Shown: positions 1-11,005 of the stretch, piece by piece | How the letters are laid out: each line of letters begins with the position of its first letter | How positions within the stretch are numbered: the first letter of the stretch is position 1 | From: Myxococcota bacterium | GTDB taxonomy: Bacteria > Myxococcota_A > Bradymonadia > UBA7976 > UBA1532 | NCBI GenBank assembly: GCA_023150895.1 | Contig: JAKLJY010000090.1 | Location: 1 to 34,636 of the forward strand | Length of the DNA stretch: 34,636 nt | Direction: 5' to 3' | Position numbers and translations under genes: made by a program | Notes under the pieces: generated by a model | Told to the model about the DNA's origin: nothing | Database searches by the model: none | The model's input: the letters and a program-made list of their open reading frames with translations, nothing else

Positions 1-226
1 ACTGGCCGCCGTTCCCGCCGGCACCGCCGTCGCCCCCCGCGCCGCCGGTGCTCGCGTCGGCCCCGCCGGTCGGCGCCGTGCCGCCGATGCAGATGCCGCT
101 CTGGCAAGCCCCGCCGGGCAGGCAGTCGTCGTCCGACGAACAGTTCTCCGGGTCCAGGATGAAGCTGCACCCCACGACCGGGCCGAGGCTCAGACAGAGC
201 GCCAGCCAACGGACTCGAGACTTCAT
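1..226 (-). CDS. Cys/Gly-rich lipoprotein, C-terminus cut by window edge
   Basis: Only the first 75 codons are visible. The product starts MKSRVRWLAL and has a short signal peptide ending in a lipobox (VVGC, Cys20), so it is probably a lipoprotein exported through Sec. After the anchor come a small Cys cluster (C29, C35, C41, C46 in a DDDCLPGGACQSGIC context) and a Gly/Ala-rich low-complexity linker that runs off the window. This layout is common in surface lipoproteins of Myxococcota, but the functional domain is not visible. I chose the ATG at 226 because GGGAG sits just upstream; an in-frame ATG at 238 is possible. It lies 14 nt downstream of the TPR/PEGA gene and is probably co-transcribed with it. 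No function can be assigned. Confidence 0.7.
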   Translation of the reverse strand, partial: MKSRVRWLALCLSLGPVVGCSFILDPENCSSDDDCLPGGACQSGICIGGTAPTGGADASTGGAGGDGGAGGNGGQ

Positions 227-240
227 GATCGCTCCCATCG

Positions 241-1614
241 TCAAAACTCGAATCGGCCGACGGCCGCCGCCCCACCGATGGTCGGCGTGACCGTTACGGG
301 CGGCGCGCTGCCGGGGTCGTCGCTCAGGAAGAAGACGGCGAGGCCGGCACCCGCGATGGCGAGCCCGCTGCCGAGCATGACGTCCGTGAGCAACGCCTTG
401 CTCTTCACGTCGTCCGCCTTGTCGAGTTCGGCGTCCGTCCGGGCGCAGGTCGCGCTCTTGCGGCAGTCTTCCAGGTCGCCGTCGGCGCCGCTGGCAAAGA
501 GACCGAAAACGCCACCGGTGGCGAGCACGGCCGCGCCGGTGCCCATGATGATGTACGACCACGTGCGCCCCGAGATGCCTTTGCCGGCCGGCTCCGGCGC
601 GACGACCCCGCCGAGGGTGACGCGGGTCGAGGTCGTCCCACCGGCGGTGATGGTGACCATCTCCTCGTGGGCCTTGCCGCCGTCGTCCGGTCGGACCTCG
701 AGTTTGTGCAGGCCCTGCGGCAGCGAGAGCGGCGACGCCAGGGGCGAGACGCCGACGGGCTGGCCGTCGACCAGGATCTGGCTGCCCGGGCGGTCGACCG
801 TGAGGGCGAGCAAGCCCGTGGCGGCCTGCTCCGAAAGCTGCACGTCGACCACGAGCGGCGCGGCGGCCGTGTGGATGGCCTCGAGCGTGATGGGCCGCTG
901 ATGGGTCGCGAAACCGGCGAGCCGGACCTCGAGCGTGTGCGCGCCGCCGAGCACGGCCTGGTTGAAGGGCGTCTTGCCGGCGACCCGCCCGTCGATGACC
1001 ACCTCGGCGCCGACGGGCGTGCTGCGCACGACCAGAATCGGCATGAGGGGCGGCAGGGCGATGCCGACCGGTGTCGTGCGCCCCGGGCTCAGCGTGATCG
1101 GCCGCGTGACGAGCTGGAAACCGGGCTTCTCGATCACGAGCGTCTGCTTGCCGGCCGGCACCTGGAGCTGGAACGGCGTCGTCCCGCGCGGGGGACCGGC
1201 CTTGCTGCCGACCCAGACCTGCGCGCCGGCCGGATCCGTCGTCAGGTCCACCGTGGCCCAGGTCGTCGCCAGCGTGCGTTTCAACGCCGCGACCGCCTCG
1301 TTGATCTTCTCCGCGTCCTTGGGGGACGACTCCAGGTAGCGGGTGTAGTTCTCCACCGCCGCCGGGAGGTTGCCCATGGACTCGTGGACGACCGCGATGT
1401 TCTTCAGCATCGCGGGCACGGGCTTGAGGGCGTAGGCCTCCTGAAAGGCCGTCAGCGCCTCCGGGTACCGCCCGGCGTCGAGCTCGGTCTTGCCCTTCGC
1501 GAAGAGCGCCTTGGCTTTCTCCGTCGCCTCATCGGCCTGCCCGAAAGCGACCGCAGGCCCCAGGAGGGCCAGGACCAGACACAGAAGCAGGCTCAGACCG
1601 TGCCACACGCGCAT
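241..1614 (-). CDS. Exported TPR and triple-PEGA-domain membrane protein
   Basis: This 457-residue protein has an N-terminal signal sequence (about 1-26, ending VAFGQA). A TPR-like helical region follows (about 30-100; the segment ALFAKGKTELDAGRYPEALT is typical). Three beta-rich PEGA domains come next, at about 120-188, 192-260 and 268-335, each with the family pattern of a G-A-x-V-x-x-D/G turn and a final hydrophobic strand. Two hydrophobic segments (about 352-373 and 404-425) end the protein, so the PEGA array probably sits outside the cytoplasm on a membrane anchor. PEGA domains are thought to bind cell-surface or other extracytoplasmic components; the ligand is unknown. The ATG at 1614 is chosen over an upstream in-frame TTG (1626) because GGAG lies 6 nt before it. 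The neighbouring kinase-like gene also carries a PEGA domain, so the two may act in one envelope-sensing process (inference). Confidence 0.85.
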   Translation of the reverse strand: MRVWHGLSLLLCLVLALLGPAVAFGQADEATEKAKALFAKGKTELDAGRYPEALTAFQEAYALKPVPAMLKNIAVVHESMGNLPAAVENYTRYLESSPKDAEKINEAVAALKRTLATTWATVDLTTDPAGAQVWVGSKAGPPRGTTPFQLQVPAGKQTLVIEKPGFQLVTRPITLSPGRTTPVGIALPPLMPILVVRSTPVGAEVVIDGRVAGKTPFNQAVLGGAHTLEVRLAGFATHQRPITLEAIHTAAAPLVVDVQLSEQAATGLLALTVDRPGSQILVDGQPVGVSPLASPLSLPQGLHKLEVRPDDGGKAHEEMVTITAGGTTSTRVTLGGVVAPEPAGKGISGRTWSYIIMGTGAAVLATGGVFGLFASGADGDLEDCRKSATCARTDAELDKADDVKSKALLTDVMLGSGLAIAGAGLAVFFLSDDPGSAPPVTVTPTIGGAAAVGRFEF

Positions 1615-1764
1615 CGCACACTCCAACCGGTCGGTGGAACTCCGTTCGACGGTCGGTAGCTTAACCGCATTGCCCGGATCGTGGCGAGATCCCGGCGGCC
1701 AATGCGCGCGGGTGCGCGTCGGTGGCGGTTCCGGGCGGCCCGTGAGCGTCCGCGTCCGGCGCCG

Positions 1765-4284
1765 TCACTCGGCGAACGGGTCCTCGACCTCGGCCGACGG
1801 CTTTTTGGGAGCGGGCTTCGGCTTCGGCTTCGGCGCGGGCGCCGCGCTGCCCTCGGAGGGGGCGGGCTTGGGCTTGGGCCTGGGGGCCGCCGTGGCGGCC
1901 GCGGTCGCCGGTGCGGGCGCGGCTCCGGCGGCGACGAGCTTCGTGGCGATCGTGAAGGGCTTGCCGGGCGTGGCGGTCTTCGGATCGGCGGCGAACTGGG
2001 CGGATTCGTACCCATCGAGCCGCAGGGTGAAGACCGGGGGCGTGGCCGGATCGATGGGGACGTCCATCGGCGTCAGCCCGAGCTTGCGATCGCCGATGAG
2101 CACCGTCGCGCCGGCCGGCTCGGACGTCAGCGAGACGCTCGTCGGCAGCGGGGCGGGCGCCCCCGAGGCTGCGGCGGCCGCGGCGGCCTTCTCGGCGTCC
2201 TCGCGGGCTTTCCGGACGAGCGCCGGTTCGTCGGGATCGACGGCGGAGGCCGCGGCACTGGGTGGCACGGACGCGGCCGCGCTCGCCGTCGCAGGTGCCG
2301 ACGGGGCGACGCTCGGGGCGGCCGACGACGCGCCGCTCGGGCCGGCCGACGGCGCAGCGCTCGGTCCACCGGAGACCGCCGCGGGGGATTGCGTGGCGGG
2401 CGGCGCCACCCGCGGCGCCGGCGGCGTCGGCGTCTCGCCCATGAGGAAATAGGCACCCGCGCCGCCGCCGAGGACGAGCAGCAAGCCGGCCGCCGCCAGC
2501 TTCGCCTTGCTGTTGCCGGCACCCGGGCGGACGACCGGTCGATTGGCCGCAGCGCCCTCGACGGGCCGCTTGAGCTCCTTGAGGTCGTCCATCGTCGCGA
2601 GGGGCGCGGCGGGGGCGCCGGCCTGCGGCGGGATGCTCACGCTGGCATCGACGAGCTCCTCGTCGATCGCGCTCATGATCTCGTGGGTCAGTCGAACGCC
2701 GCCGGGACTGCTCGGACGCGCCGACGGCGCCGAGGCCAGCGCCGCGGCCGAGCCGGCGGGCGTGGCGTTCAACCCGGCGAGGTCCACCCCACCGAAGGGA
2801 TCGGGCGTCGCCGGACGACGGGCCGGGGGCGCGGCGGCGCCGTCACCGACCTCGGCGGCCGCAGCGGCCAACGCGGCCTGGAGGTCGTCGTCGAAGGCGG
2901 GCCGACGCGTCGTCGCCGGGGGCGCCTGCGGGGCGGCCGCCGGGCGACCGACCGCAGCGGTCGCGGACTCGAGTGCGGCCTGGAGATCCGAGGAGTCGAT
3001 CGCACCCGTCACCATGAGCGGCGGGGGCACGTTCATCATGTCGTTCTGCGTCGGGGGGCGCGGCGGGCGCCCGGCGGGGGGCGGGGCCGGCGGGCTCGGC
3101 CGCGTCGTGGCCGCGAGGGCGGCGACCGCCGAAACGGCCGGCGTGCGGTCGTCGACGAGCGGCGTGTGCTCGCCGGTCTTTTCGCTGCCCCAGTGGACCT
3201 CCCGGACACTCGTCCGATCGTCCCCGTCGTCGTCGTCGTCGACCTCGACGCTGGCCTGCAGGGAGCCAATCTGGCCGGGATCCGCCATGACGGTCGAGGC
3301 CTGGACGAAGCCCTTCTTGCGGGGCGGCGCGGCCTCCGGTTGCGTGCTCTTGATGACCGCCGCGACGTCCGTCGCCAGGGCCCGTAGGTCGGCGTATCGC
3401 TCGCCCGGCGTCTTGCTGAGGCACCGCTGGATGATCTGCTCGAGCTTGGGCGGCAGCTGGATGCCGGGGGTGCGCCGGGCGATCGGCGTGGGCGTGCCCG
3501 CAGCGATGGCGGCCAGGAGCTGATCGGGCGTCGCACCGAAGAACGGCAAGGCCCCGGTCAGGAGCTGATAGGCGATGATGCCGAGCGTGAACTGGTCGGA
3601 CAGCACCGTCGCGGCCTGTCCCTGCGCCTGCTCCGGGCTGAAGTACTTCGGGCTGCCGATGATGACGGCGCCCTGGGCGGACTTGCGGACGCCGAAGAGA
3701 TCGGGCACCCCGACGTCGCAGACCCGCACGAAATCCGCGCTGCCGTCGCGCTCGACGAGGAAGACGTTCTCCGGCTTGAGGTTGGCATGGGGTCGCCCGA
3801 CCTTGTGGATCGGAGCGAGCGCGCTGGCGAGCTGAAACAGGATGTCCGCCGCGCGGCGCGGGCCGAGCGGCCCGTTGTGCTCGAGCATCTGCTTGAGCGT
3901 GTGACCGCGGAGATACTCCGTCGCGACGTAGAGCGTCCCGTCGGGCTCGCGGGCGGCGGCCAGGACCGAGGCGAGCTTCGCGTGCCGGACCTGCGAGATG
4001 GCGACGGCCGAGCGCAGCAAGCGATCGCCGATGTTCGCGGCGACGTCCGGGTGGACGATCTTGACCGCCACTTCGGCGTTCGTCGAAACGTCGGTGCCCC
4101 GGTAGACGAGGCCGATTTCACCGGAGCCGAGGAAGGACTGAAGGAAGAAGCGGTCTCCGAGCTGCCGACCGATATAGGGATCACTGCCGAGCGCAGCGGC
4201 GTCTCCGTCGAGGGAGGCGCCACACCCGGCGCAACGCGTGCTGGCCACCTCGTTGATGGTCTGGCACTGGGGGCACAGGATCAT
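1765..4284 (-). CDS. Zinc-ribbon Ser/Thr kinase-like membrane protein with C-terminal PEGA domain; probable pseudokinase
   Basis: This 839-residue protein starts with a zinc ribbon (C4-x2-C7 and C18-x2-C21), followed by a protein-kinase fold (about 44-312). The Gly loop GSGEIG (53-58), the VAVK lysine (K75) and a DxG aspartate (D190, in DVG rather than DFG) are present. The catalytic loop, usually HRDLKPEN, reads HANLKPEN: the catalytic Asp is Asn168. The alpha-C Glu position appears to be Ser92. The fold is therefore kept but catalysis is doubtful. A long Ala/Pro-rich linker contains two related DLQAAL motifs (about 433 and 468). One TM helix (about 596-615) leads to a low-complexity external stretch and a PEGA domain (about 714-785). 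Known relatives are PknB-type membrane kinases. A role as a signalling scaffold or pseudokinase is inference. A strong RBS is not obvious, but the zinc ribbon supports this start. Confidence 0.88.
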   Translation of the reverse strand: MILCPQCQTINEVASTRCAGCGASLDGDAAALGSDPYIGRQLGDRFFLQSFLGSGEIGLVYRGTDVSTNAEVAVKIVHPDVAANIGDRLLRSAVAISQVRHAKLASVLAAAREPDGTLYVATEYLRGHTLKQMLEHNGPLGPRRAADILFQLASALAPIHKVGRPHANLKPENVFLVERDGSADFVRVCDVGVPDLFGVRKSAQGAVIIGSPKYFSPEQAQGQAATVLSDQFTLGIIAYQLLTGALPFFGATPDQLLAAIAAGTPTPIARRTPGIQLPPKLEQIIQRCLSKTPGERYADLRALATDVAAVIKSTQPEAAPPRKKGFVQASTVMADPGQIGSLQASVEVDDDDDGDDRTSVREVHWGSEKTGEHTPLVDDRTPAVSAVAALAATTRPSPPAPPPAGRPPRPPTQNDMMNVPPPLMVTGAIDSSDLQAALESATAAVGRPAAAPQAPPATTRRPAFDDDLQAALAAAAAEVGDGAAAPPARRPATPDPFGGVDLAGLNATPAGSAAALASAPSARPSSPGGVRLTHEIMSAIDEELVDASVSIPPQAGAPAAPLATMDDLKELKRPVEGAAANRPVVRPGAGNSKAKLAAAGLLLVLGGGAGAYFLMGETPTPPAPRVAPPATQSPAAVSGGPSAAPSAGPSGASSAAPSVAPSAPATASAAASVPPSAAASAVDPDEPALVRKAREDAEKAAAAAAASGAPAPLPTSVSLTSEPAGATVLIGDRKLGLTPMDVPIDPATPPVFTLRLDGYESAQFAADPKTATPGKPFTIATKLVAAGAAPAPATAAATAAPRPKPKPAPSEGSAAPAPKPKPKPAPKKPSAEVEDPFAE

Positions 4285-4416
4285 GGAGCAGGCGTTTCCG
4301 ATTCTGCGGTGGGTTCAACAGGAAAGGTAACGTACCACAGGCCCCGCTGATCCAAACATTTTGCCCGGGGGCCTGGGCGGCGGGATGACCCGAGCGAACG
4401 GCGTACGAATTTTTTG

Positions 4417-4445
4417 TTGACACCGCCCCGGCGTCGTGAGAAGAA
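4417..4445 (+). promoter_or_regulatory. Candidate promoter of tRNA-Leu
   Basis: A perfect -35 hexamer TTGACA (4417-4422) follows an unusually T-rich stretch in otherwise GC-rich DNA. With a 17-nt spacer the -10 position falls at 4440-4445 (GAAGAA), which is a weak match. The predicted start would lie a few bases before the tRNA 5' end. The -35 match and position are seen directly; promoter function is inference. Confidence 0.4.
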
Positions 4446-4457
4446 GGCGCGCCCTTT

Positions 4458-4541
4458 GCGAGGGTGGCGGAATTGGTAGACGCGCTAGTTTGAGGTGCTA
4501 GTGGCAGAAATGCCGTGGGGGTTCGAGTCCCCCCCTTCGCA
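4458..4541 (+). tRNA. tRNA-Leu (anticodon GAG)
   Basis: This 84-nt class II tRNA has a 7-bp acceptor stem (GCGAGGG with CCTTCGC, one G-T wobble). The D arm carries the usual TGGCGGAATTGGTAGACGC layout. The anticodon stem CTAGT/GCTAG holds loop TTGAGGT with anticodon GAG. It also has the extended variable arm expected of tRNA-Leu and a T arm GGGGG-TTCGAGT-CCCCC. The discriminator base is A4541. The 3' CCA is not encoded, so it must be added after transcription. It decodes CUC and CUU leucine codons. A terminator hairpin follows at once. Confidence 0.97.
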
Positions 4542-4561
4542 CAGCAGCCCCGGCTGAAAGA

Positions 4562-4597
4562 AAAAAGCCCCGACGGAACTTCCGCCGGGGCTTTTTC
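4562..4597. terminator. Bidirectional Rho-independent terminator between tRNA-Leu and secG
   Basis: The stem pairs GCCCCG (4567-4572) with CGGGGC (4586-4591). One A-C mismatch follows, then CGGA (4574-4577) with TCCG (4581-4584) around a 3-nt loop. An A-tract on one side and a T-tract on the other flank it, so it gives a U-run on either strand. It can end the tRNA transcript (plus) and the pgk-tpiA-secG transcript (minus), which converge here. Confidence 0.9.
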
Positions 4598-4649
4598 TTT
4601 TTGGGCGACGGACTCGGGGGCCGCGAGACCGCGACCCGCCGGTCTGCGA

Positions 4650-5056
4650 TCAGGGGGCCGACGACGGCGCGGCGGGGGGGGCCTCGCTGGCCGCAGGCTG
4701 CGCCGAGGGGGCCTCGCTGGCGACGGCGGAGGCCGGGCCGGCGGAGGGCGCGGCGGACGCGGCGGCCTCGGCGGGCTTCTCCTCGGCCGCGATCTCCTCC
4801 ATGTCGCTGCGGGTGGGGTCGTTGGCCGTCGGCGTGGACATGACGGCGAGAATCATCGAGGTGACCATGAAAATGCCGGCCGAGATCGCGGTCATCTTGC
4901 CGAGCACCGTCGCCGCCGAGCGTTGGCCCATGGCGGCTCCGGCGCCACCGCCGAACGCACCGCTGACGCCGCCGCCCCGCCCCGCCTGGAGGAGCACGAC
5001 GAGGATGAGGAAGACCGCCACGAGGACGTGGACCACGGTGATGAGGATCTCGAACA

Positions 5057-5057
<1 letters not shown>
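4650..5057 (-). CDS. secG: SecG, Sec translocase subunit
   Basis: SecG is the small inner-membrane subunit that assists SecYE in moving unfolded proteins across the membrane. The 135-residue product has two hydrophobic helices (about 2-23 and 52-72) joined by the family loop with LLQAGRGGGVSGAFGGG. The C-terminal half (after about 76) is a low-complexity Ala/Pro/Ser/Glu tail, longer than in most SecG. The start codon shares one base with the tpiA stop (TGATG), so translation is probably coupled. Its position after pgk and tpiA matches a gene order common in bacteria. It is the last gene before the bidirectional terminator. Confidence 0.95.
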
Positions 5058-5826
<769 letters not shown>

Positions 5827-5827
<1 letters not shown>

Positions 5828-7038
5828 CAGTGGCTCCGTTTCCAACCGAGGGGGGTGAGCCCGGGGAGCTCGCGCCCCTCGAGGTACTCGAACGTCGCGG
5901 CATCTCCCGTCGAGACGTGCCCGAAGCGCGCGAACACGCCGGCCTCCGCCAGGACGCGCCCCGTCTCGGGACCGAACGCGACGGTATAGGCGCTGCCGCT
6001 GGCCGCCGCGCGTGCGAGTTCGAGCGAACCGCGGGCGGCCTGCGGCCACTCGGCGACCCCGACCGGGCCATGCCAGAGGAGCGTCCGGGCGGACTTGAGG
6101 CGGGGGATCAGCCGCGCGACGGTCTCCGGGCCGAGATCGACCGCGGCGAGGCCCTCGGGCACGTCGACCGCCGGGACCGTCACGACCGGCGCGGCGCGCT
6201 CGAAGCGCTCGACCGCGAGGTGGTCGACGGGCAGCAGCACCTCGATGCCTTTCCGCGTCGCCTGCGTCAGCAGCTCGGCGGCCGCCCGCAGATGGGCGGT
6301 CTCGATGCGGCTCTGGCCGACGCGGCGTCCCTGAGCGGCGAGGGCGGTCAGGCCCACCGCCCCGGCGAGGACGAGGGTCTCCACCCGCGGGAGCATCCGC
6401 TCGATGAGCGCGAGCTGCTCGCTGAAACGGGCTCCGCCGACGATGGCGACGAAATCGGACTTCGGGGCCAGGAGGAGGCGGTTGAGGGCGTCGACCTCGT
6501 CGGCGAGGCGAAAACCGGCCACCCGGGGCTTGACGTAGGCGGTGATGCCGAGCGTGCTCGCCTGGGGTTTCGCGCAGGCGGCGAATGCGTCGTTGACGTA
6601 GACGTCGCACAGCGCCGCGAGCTGCCGCGCGAAGGTGTCGTCGTTGCGGTCCTCGCCCTCGTGGAACCGCAGGTTCTCGAGCATCATGATCTGCCCGTCG
6701 CGGAGATCCCGGCAGAGCTTCGTCGGACCGTCGCCGACGGGGTCGTCCGCGAGCAGGATCTCGCACTTGAGCAGCCCGGCGAGCGCGTCACCGGCCGTGA
6801 GAATCGAGAGGCCCGCTTCGTGGCCGCGCGGACGACCGGCGTGCGCGGCTACGATGACGCGGGCCCCGTGCTCGTGGGCGTAGCGAATCGTGGGGACCGC
6901 CGCGCGGATGCGGGCGTCGTCGACGAGTTTGCCGTCGGCGAGGGGCGAGTCGAGATCGGCCCGGATCAGCACGCGCTTGCCCGCAAGCTCGAGGCCGTCG
7001 AGCAGGGGCAGAGCGCTTTTTCGGGGCGATTTCGACAT
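5827..7038 (-). CDS. pgk: Phosphoglycerate kinase with divergent active site
   Basis: Pgk transfers phosphate between 1,3-bisphosphoglycerate and ADP. The 403-residue length and overall fold signature are normal: RADLDSP at 26-32, HAGRP at 66-70, ENLRFHEGE at 121-129, a WHGP-type loop at 322-325 and STGDAATFEYLEG near the C-terminus. R26, D28, R43, H66, R69 and R124, which bind 3-phosphoglycerate in characterised enzymes, are kept. Several usually invariant positions differ: Asn25 (yeast/human numbering) is Asp30, the Arg of the HRAH motif is Lys157, the nucleotide Lys of GGAK is Arg204, the Asn of WNGP is His323, and the GGGD loop reads FGPE (355-358). It may be a divergent working enzyme or a paralogue with changed activity. 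The start is the ATG at 7038, with GAGG upstream. Confidence 0.9.
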
Positions 7039-7073
7039 CGTGGGGCCTCGGCGCCGGACAAAAAGGGCGCGCA

Positions 7074-7102
7074 AAGGTAATGCCGAGGTCCGCTGACGTC
7101 AA
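7074..7102 (-). promoter_or_regulatory. Candidate sigma70-type promoter of pgk-tpiA-secG
   Basis: Read on the minus strand, TTGACG (7102-7097) is separated by exactly 17 nt from TACCTT (7079-7074). The predicted start near 7066 gives a leader of about 28 nt before the pgk ATG at 7038. The promoter lies directly after the response-regulator stop, so the glycolytic operon can be expressed independently of the upstream two-component pair. The -35 is strong (5/6) and the -10 weak (3/6). Confidence 0.55.
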
Positions 7103-7115
7103 CCCCGAGGGCCGC

Positions 7116-7733
7116 TCAGGCGCCGAGCCCCCGCCGCACGCCGTAGGCGATGAGCTCGCCCGTGCGCTGCAGGCCGAGCTTGCTGAGGGCGCGCGTGCGG
7201 TACGTGCTGACGGTCTTGATGCTCAGGTTGAGCTGGGCGGCGATCTCCTTGGCGGTCAACCCGGAGGCGAGCAGGCGGAGGACCTGCTCTTCGCGGTCCG
7301 AGAGCTTGCTCTCGGGCGAGCTGGGATCGCCGCTGCGGGGCGGCACCGCGCTGCCTTCGGAGAAGACCGTCCGGCCCGCCGCGACGTCCTTGATCGCCTT
7401 GCAGATGACCTCGGGCGCCGCATCCTTGGTGAGGTAGCCGGAGGCGCCGTAGTCGCGGGCGCGCTGAGCGTACTGCTCCTCGCCATAGACCGTCAGCATC
7501 AGCACGGGCAGGTTGGGCTTCTTGCCCTTGACGTCCTTCAGGACCTCGAGGCCGGAGCGCGCCGGCAAGCCGATGTCGAGCACCAGGACGTCCCAGGGCT
7601 CGCGGGCGATGCGGTCGAGGATCTCGTTCTCGCGGGAGGCCTCGCCCAGGACGGTGCCGGGCATCTCGTCCTTGATGGCTTGCATGATGCCGCGGCGGAC
7701 GATGGCGTGGTCGTCGGCGATGAGTACTTTCAT
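7116..7733 (-). CDS. NarL/FixJ-family response regulator
   Basis: This 205-residue protein has an N-terminal receiver domain (about 1-120) with the acidic pair D7/D8, phospho-acceptor D53 (VLDIGLP) and the KD lysine in YLTKDA. A linker follows, then a LuxR-type HTH (about 143-190; LSDREEQVLRLLASG and AKEIAAQLNLSIKTVSTY). It is predicted to bind DNA after phosphorylation. Its ATG overlaps the stop of the upstream histidine kinase by 4 nt (ATGA), so the two are almost certainly partners and co-translated. Targets cannot be read from the sequence. Confidence 0.93.
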   Translation of the reverse strand: MKVLIADDHAIVRRGIMQAIKDEMPGTVLGEASRENEILDRIAREPWDVLVLDIGLPARSGLEVLKDVKGKKPNLPVLMLTVYGEEQYAQRARDYGASGYLTKDAAPEVICKAIKDVAAGRTVFSEGSAVPPRSGDPSSPESKLSDREEQVLRLLASGLTAKEIAAQLNLSIKTVSTYRTRALSKLGLQRTGELIAYGVRRGLGA

Positions 7734-9250
7734 TCCGTTTGCTCCGGTGGGGGGGGTGGGAGGGCGATTCGAACGCGCGTGCCCTCGCCGGCTTTGGACT
7801 CGATCTGAACATTGCCCCCAAGGGCGCCGACGCGTTCACGGACGCCGAGCAGGCCGAGTGCCTCTGGGGGGGACGCATGTGCGCCGGAGGTCTCTTCTAA
7901 GGGAAAACCCTTACCATCATCTCGGACCTCCAGGTAGAGAGAACCGTGGTCTTCGGACAGATCAATGTCGACCCGCCGCGCATCGGAGTGGCGCAGAACG
8001 TTGGTCAACAGCTCCTGAAGGGCCCGGAACGCGGTCGTGTCGCGTCCCGTATGCTCGCGGACATCGGCGGTATGGGTGCGCACCCGGCACTGCAAGCCGG
8101 TGCGCCGCTCGAGTTCTTCGGCCTGCCACTTGATGGCCGCCGTGAGGCCGAGCTGGTCGAGAATGCTCGGCCGGAGGTCGGTCGCGAGCCGCCGCGCCGC
8201 CGCGAGGGCGTTCTCGGTGTCACGGATGATGTCCTGACAAAGCAGGACGTTGGCGTCGTTGCCCCGGGCCTTCACCTTCGTGAGCCGCTTCTTGAGCATT
8301 TCGAGCCGGAGCTTGATGACGCTGAGATCCTGCCCGACGACGTCGTGAAGTTCGCGGCTGATCCGGCGTCGTTCGTCCTCCTGCGCGGAGCGCAGGCGCT
8401 GCGAGAGCGCGCGGTACTGTGTCTGGGCGGCGTTGAGCGAGGCCGCCAGGGCGCGCTCGTCGGTCACGTCGCGCATCACGAGCAGGAAACCGGGCGGTCG
8501 CGGGACGATGCGGGACTCGACCCGCCGATTGCGCACGGGAAACCAGTCCTCGACGAGGACCGTGGTGCCCGTCGCGCGGGCGCGCAGGCACGCGGCGTGG
8601 AAAGGACCGCCGACGGCCTCCGGGACGAGGTCCCACAGGTGCGCGGGCCCGGCGTCGAGGTCTGCCGCGCCGAGCTGCGTGAGGGCGCGCTGGTTGCCCC
8701 ATCGGACGGCGAACTGCGCATCGACCACGGCGACCCCCTCGACGAGCGCGTCCCAGGTGCCCTGGTCCGGTGCCATCACGGGGGCCTCCGGAGCCGGCGG
8801 CGGGGGCGTCGGTTCGCGGCGCGGGGGGTGCCCCCAGGGTTCCGGACCATTGCGCAGGAGCGCGACGAGGTCCGCCGCCTGCCGGGCCAGCCGCGACACG
8901 GTCTGACCCTGCGGGACGGAGAGTCGGCGGGCGATGACGTCGAAGAGCCGCAGCTCGCCGACGGACTCGCCCGTCGGCGTGACGAGCGACTCGACGTGGC
9001 GAAAGGCGATGCGCGTGCCGTCATCGAGGTGCGAGGGCAGCGCGGGCGTTTCCGACCCCGGAGTCGGCGTGGCCATCGGTGCGGCGCCGAAGCCCGGCCC
9101 GTGGTGAATCGTCACCTCCGGGCGCCCGGGCACGGTCACGACGAGCTCCACGACGGGCGCGGCGGTCGAGATCGAGGCGATCGCCGCGATGTGCTCGAGG
9201 TGCACCTGCGGCGCGGGGGCCGGGCTGTGCTCATTGCCAGGGGACGTCAC
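7730..9250 (-). CDS. Cytoplasmic GAF-PAS sensor histidine kinase, HisKA_3 (NarX/DegS) type
   Basis: This 506-residue kinase has no TM segment. Its N-terminus (about 15-135) resembles a GAF domain, including the closing strand-helix pattern around GELRLFDVIARRLSVPQGQT. A Pro-rich linker (about 145-162) leads to a PAS domain (about 165-265; VEGVAVVDAQFAVRWGN). The dimerisation domain contains RELHDVVGQDLS with phospho-acceptor H302. The HATPase domain at the C-terminus has the N box (LQELLTNVLRHS), DDGKGF and GLLGVRERV. It signals to the NarL-type regulator encoded next to it. The start is GTG at 9250; a GGAGG lies about 13 nt upstream, which is distant, so the exact start is less certain. It begins 31 nt after the fumarase stop on the same strand, so read-through from that gene is possible. 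The signal is unknown. Confidence 0.93.
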   Translation of the reverse strand: MTSPGNEHSPAPAPQVHLEHIAAIASISTAAPVVELVVTVPGRPEVTIHHGPGFGAAPMATPTPGSETPALPSHLDDGTRIAFRHVESLVTPTGESVGELRLFDVIARRLSVPQGQTVSRLARQAADLVALLRNGPEPWGHPPRREPTPPPPAPEAPVMAPDQGTWDALVEGVAVVDAQFAVRWGNQRALTQLGAADLDAGPAHLWDLVPEAVGGPFHAACLRARATGTTVLVEDWFPVRNRRVESRIVPRPPGFLLVMRDVTDERALAASLNAAQTQYRALSQRLRSAQEDERRRISRELHDVVGQDLSVIKLRLEMLKKRLTKVKARGNDANVLLCQDIIRDTENALAAARRLATDLRPSILDQLGLTAAIKWQAEELERRTGLQCRVRTHTADVREHTGRDTTAFRALQELLTNVLRHSDARRVDIDLSEDHGSLYLEVRDDGKGFPLEETSGAHASPPEALGLLGVRERVGALGGNVQIESKAGEGTRVRIALPPPPPEQTE

Positions 9251-9281
9251 GGCGTCGTCGTGCCTCCGGTGGAACCCGGGC

Positions 9282-10928
<1,647 letters not shown>

Positions 10929-10988
10929 GGGGCCTCGGTCGCGCGAGCTGGGTCTCATCGAACGGATGGGTTGCGGGTGTTGGGGTGA

Positions 10989-11005
10989 GCCGGGCGTGGC
11001 CCGGC
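10989..11005. other. Perfect 7-bp hairpin between cheB and the fumarase gene
   Basis: GCCGGGC and GCCCGGC pair perfectly around a GTG loop. It sits about 100 nt downstream of cheB on the minus strand and about 60 nt before the fumarase start. There is no T-tract on either side, so it is not a classical terminator. It could be a U-less terminator, an operator or chance in GC-rich DNA. The rest of this 173-nt gap shows no clear promoter. Confidence 0.3.

Noticed and set aside
1681-3387. Long plus-strand open frame opposite the PEGA kinase-like gene
   Set aside because: Arg/Gly-rich composition without domains, fully antisense to a gene with clear zinc ribbon, kinase and PEGA domains. Such frames are expected in very GC-rich DNA.
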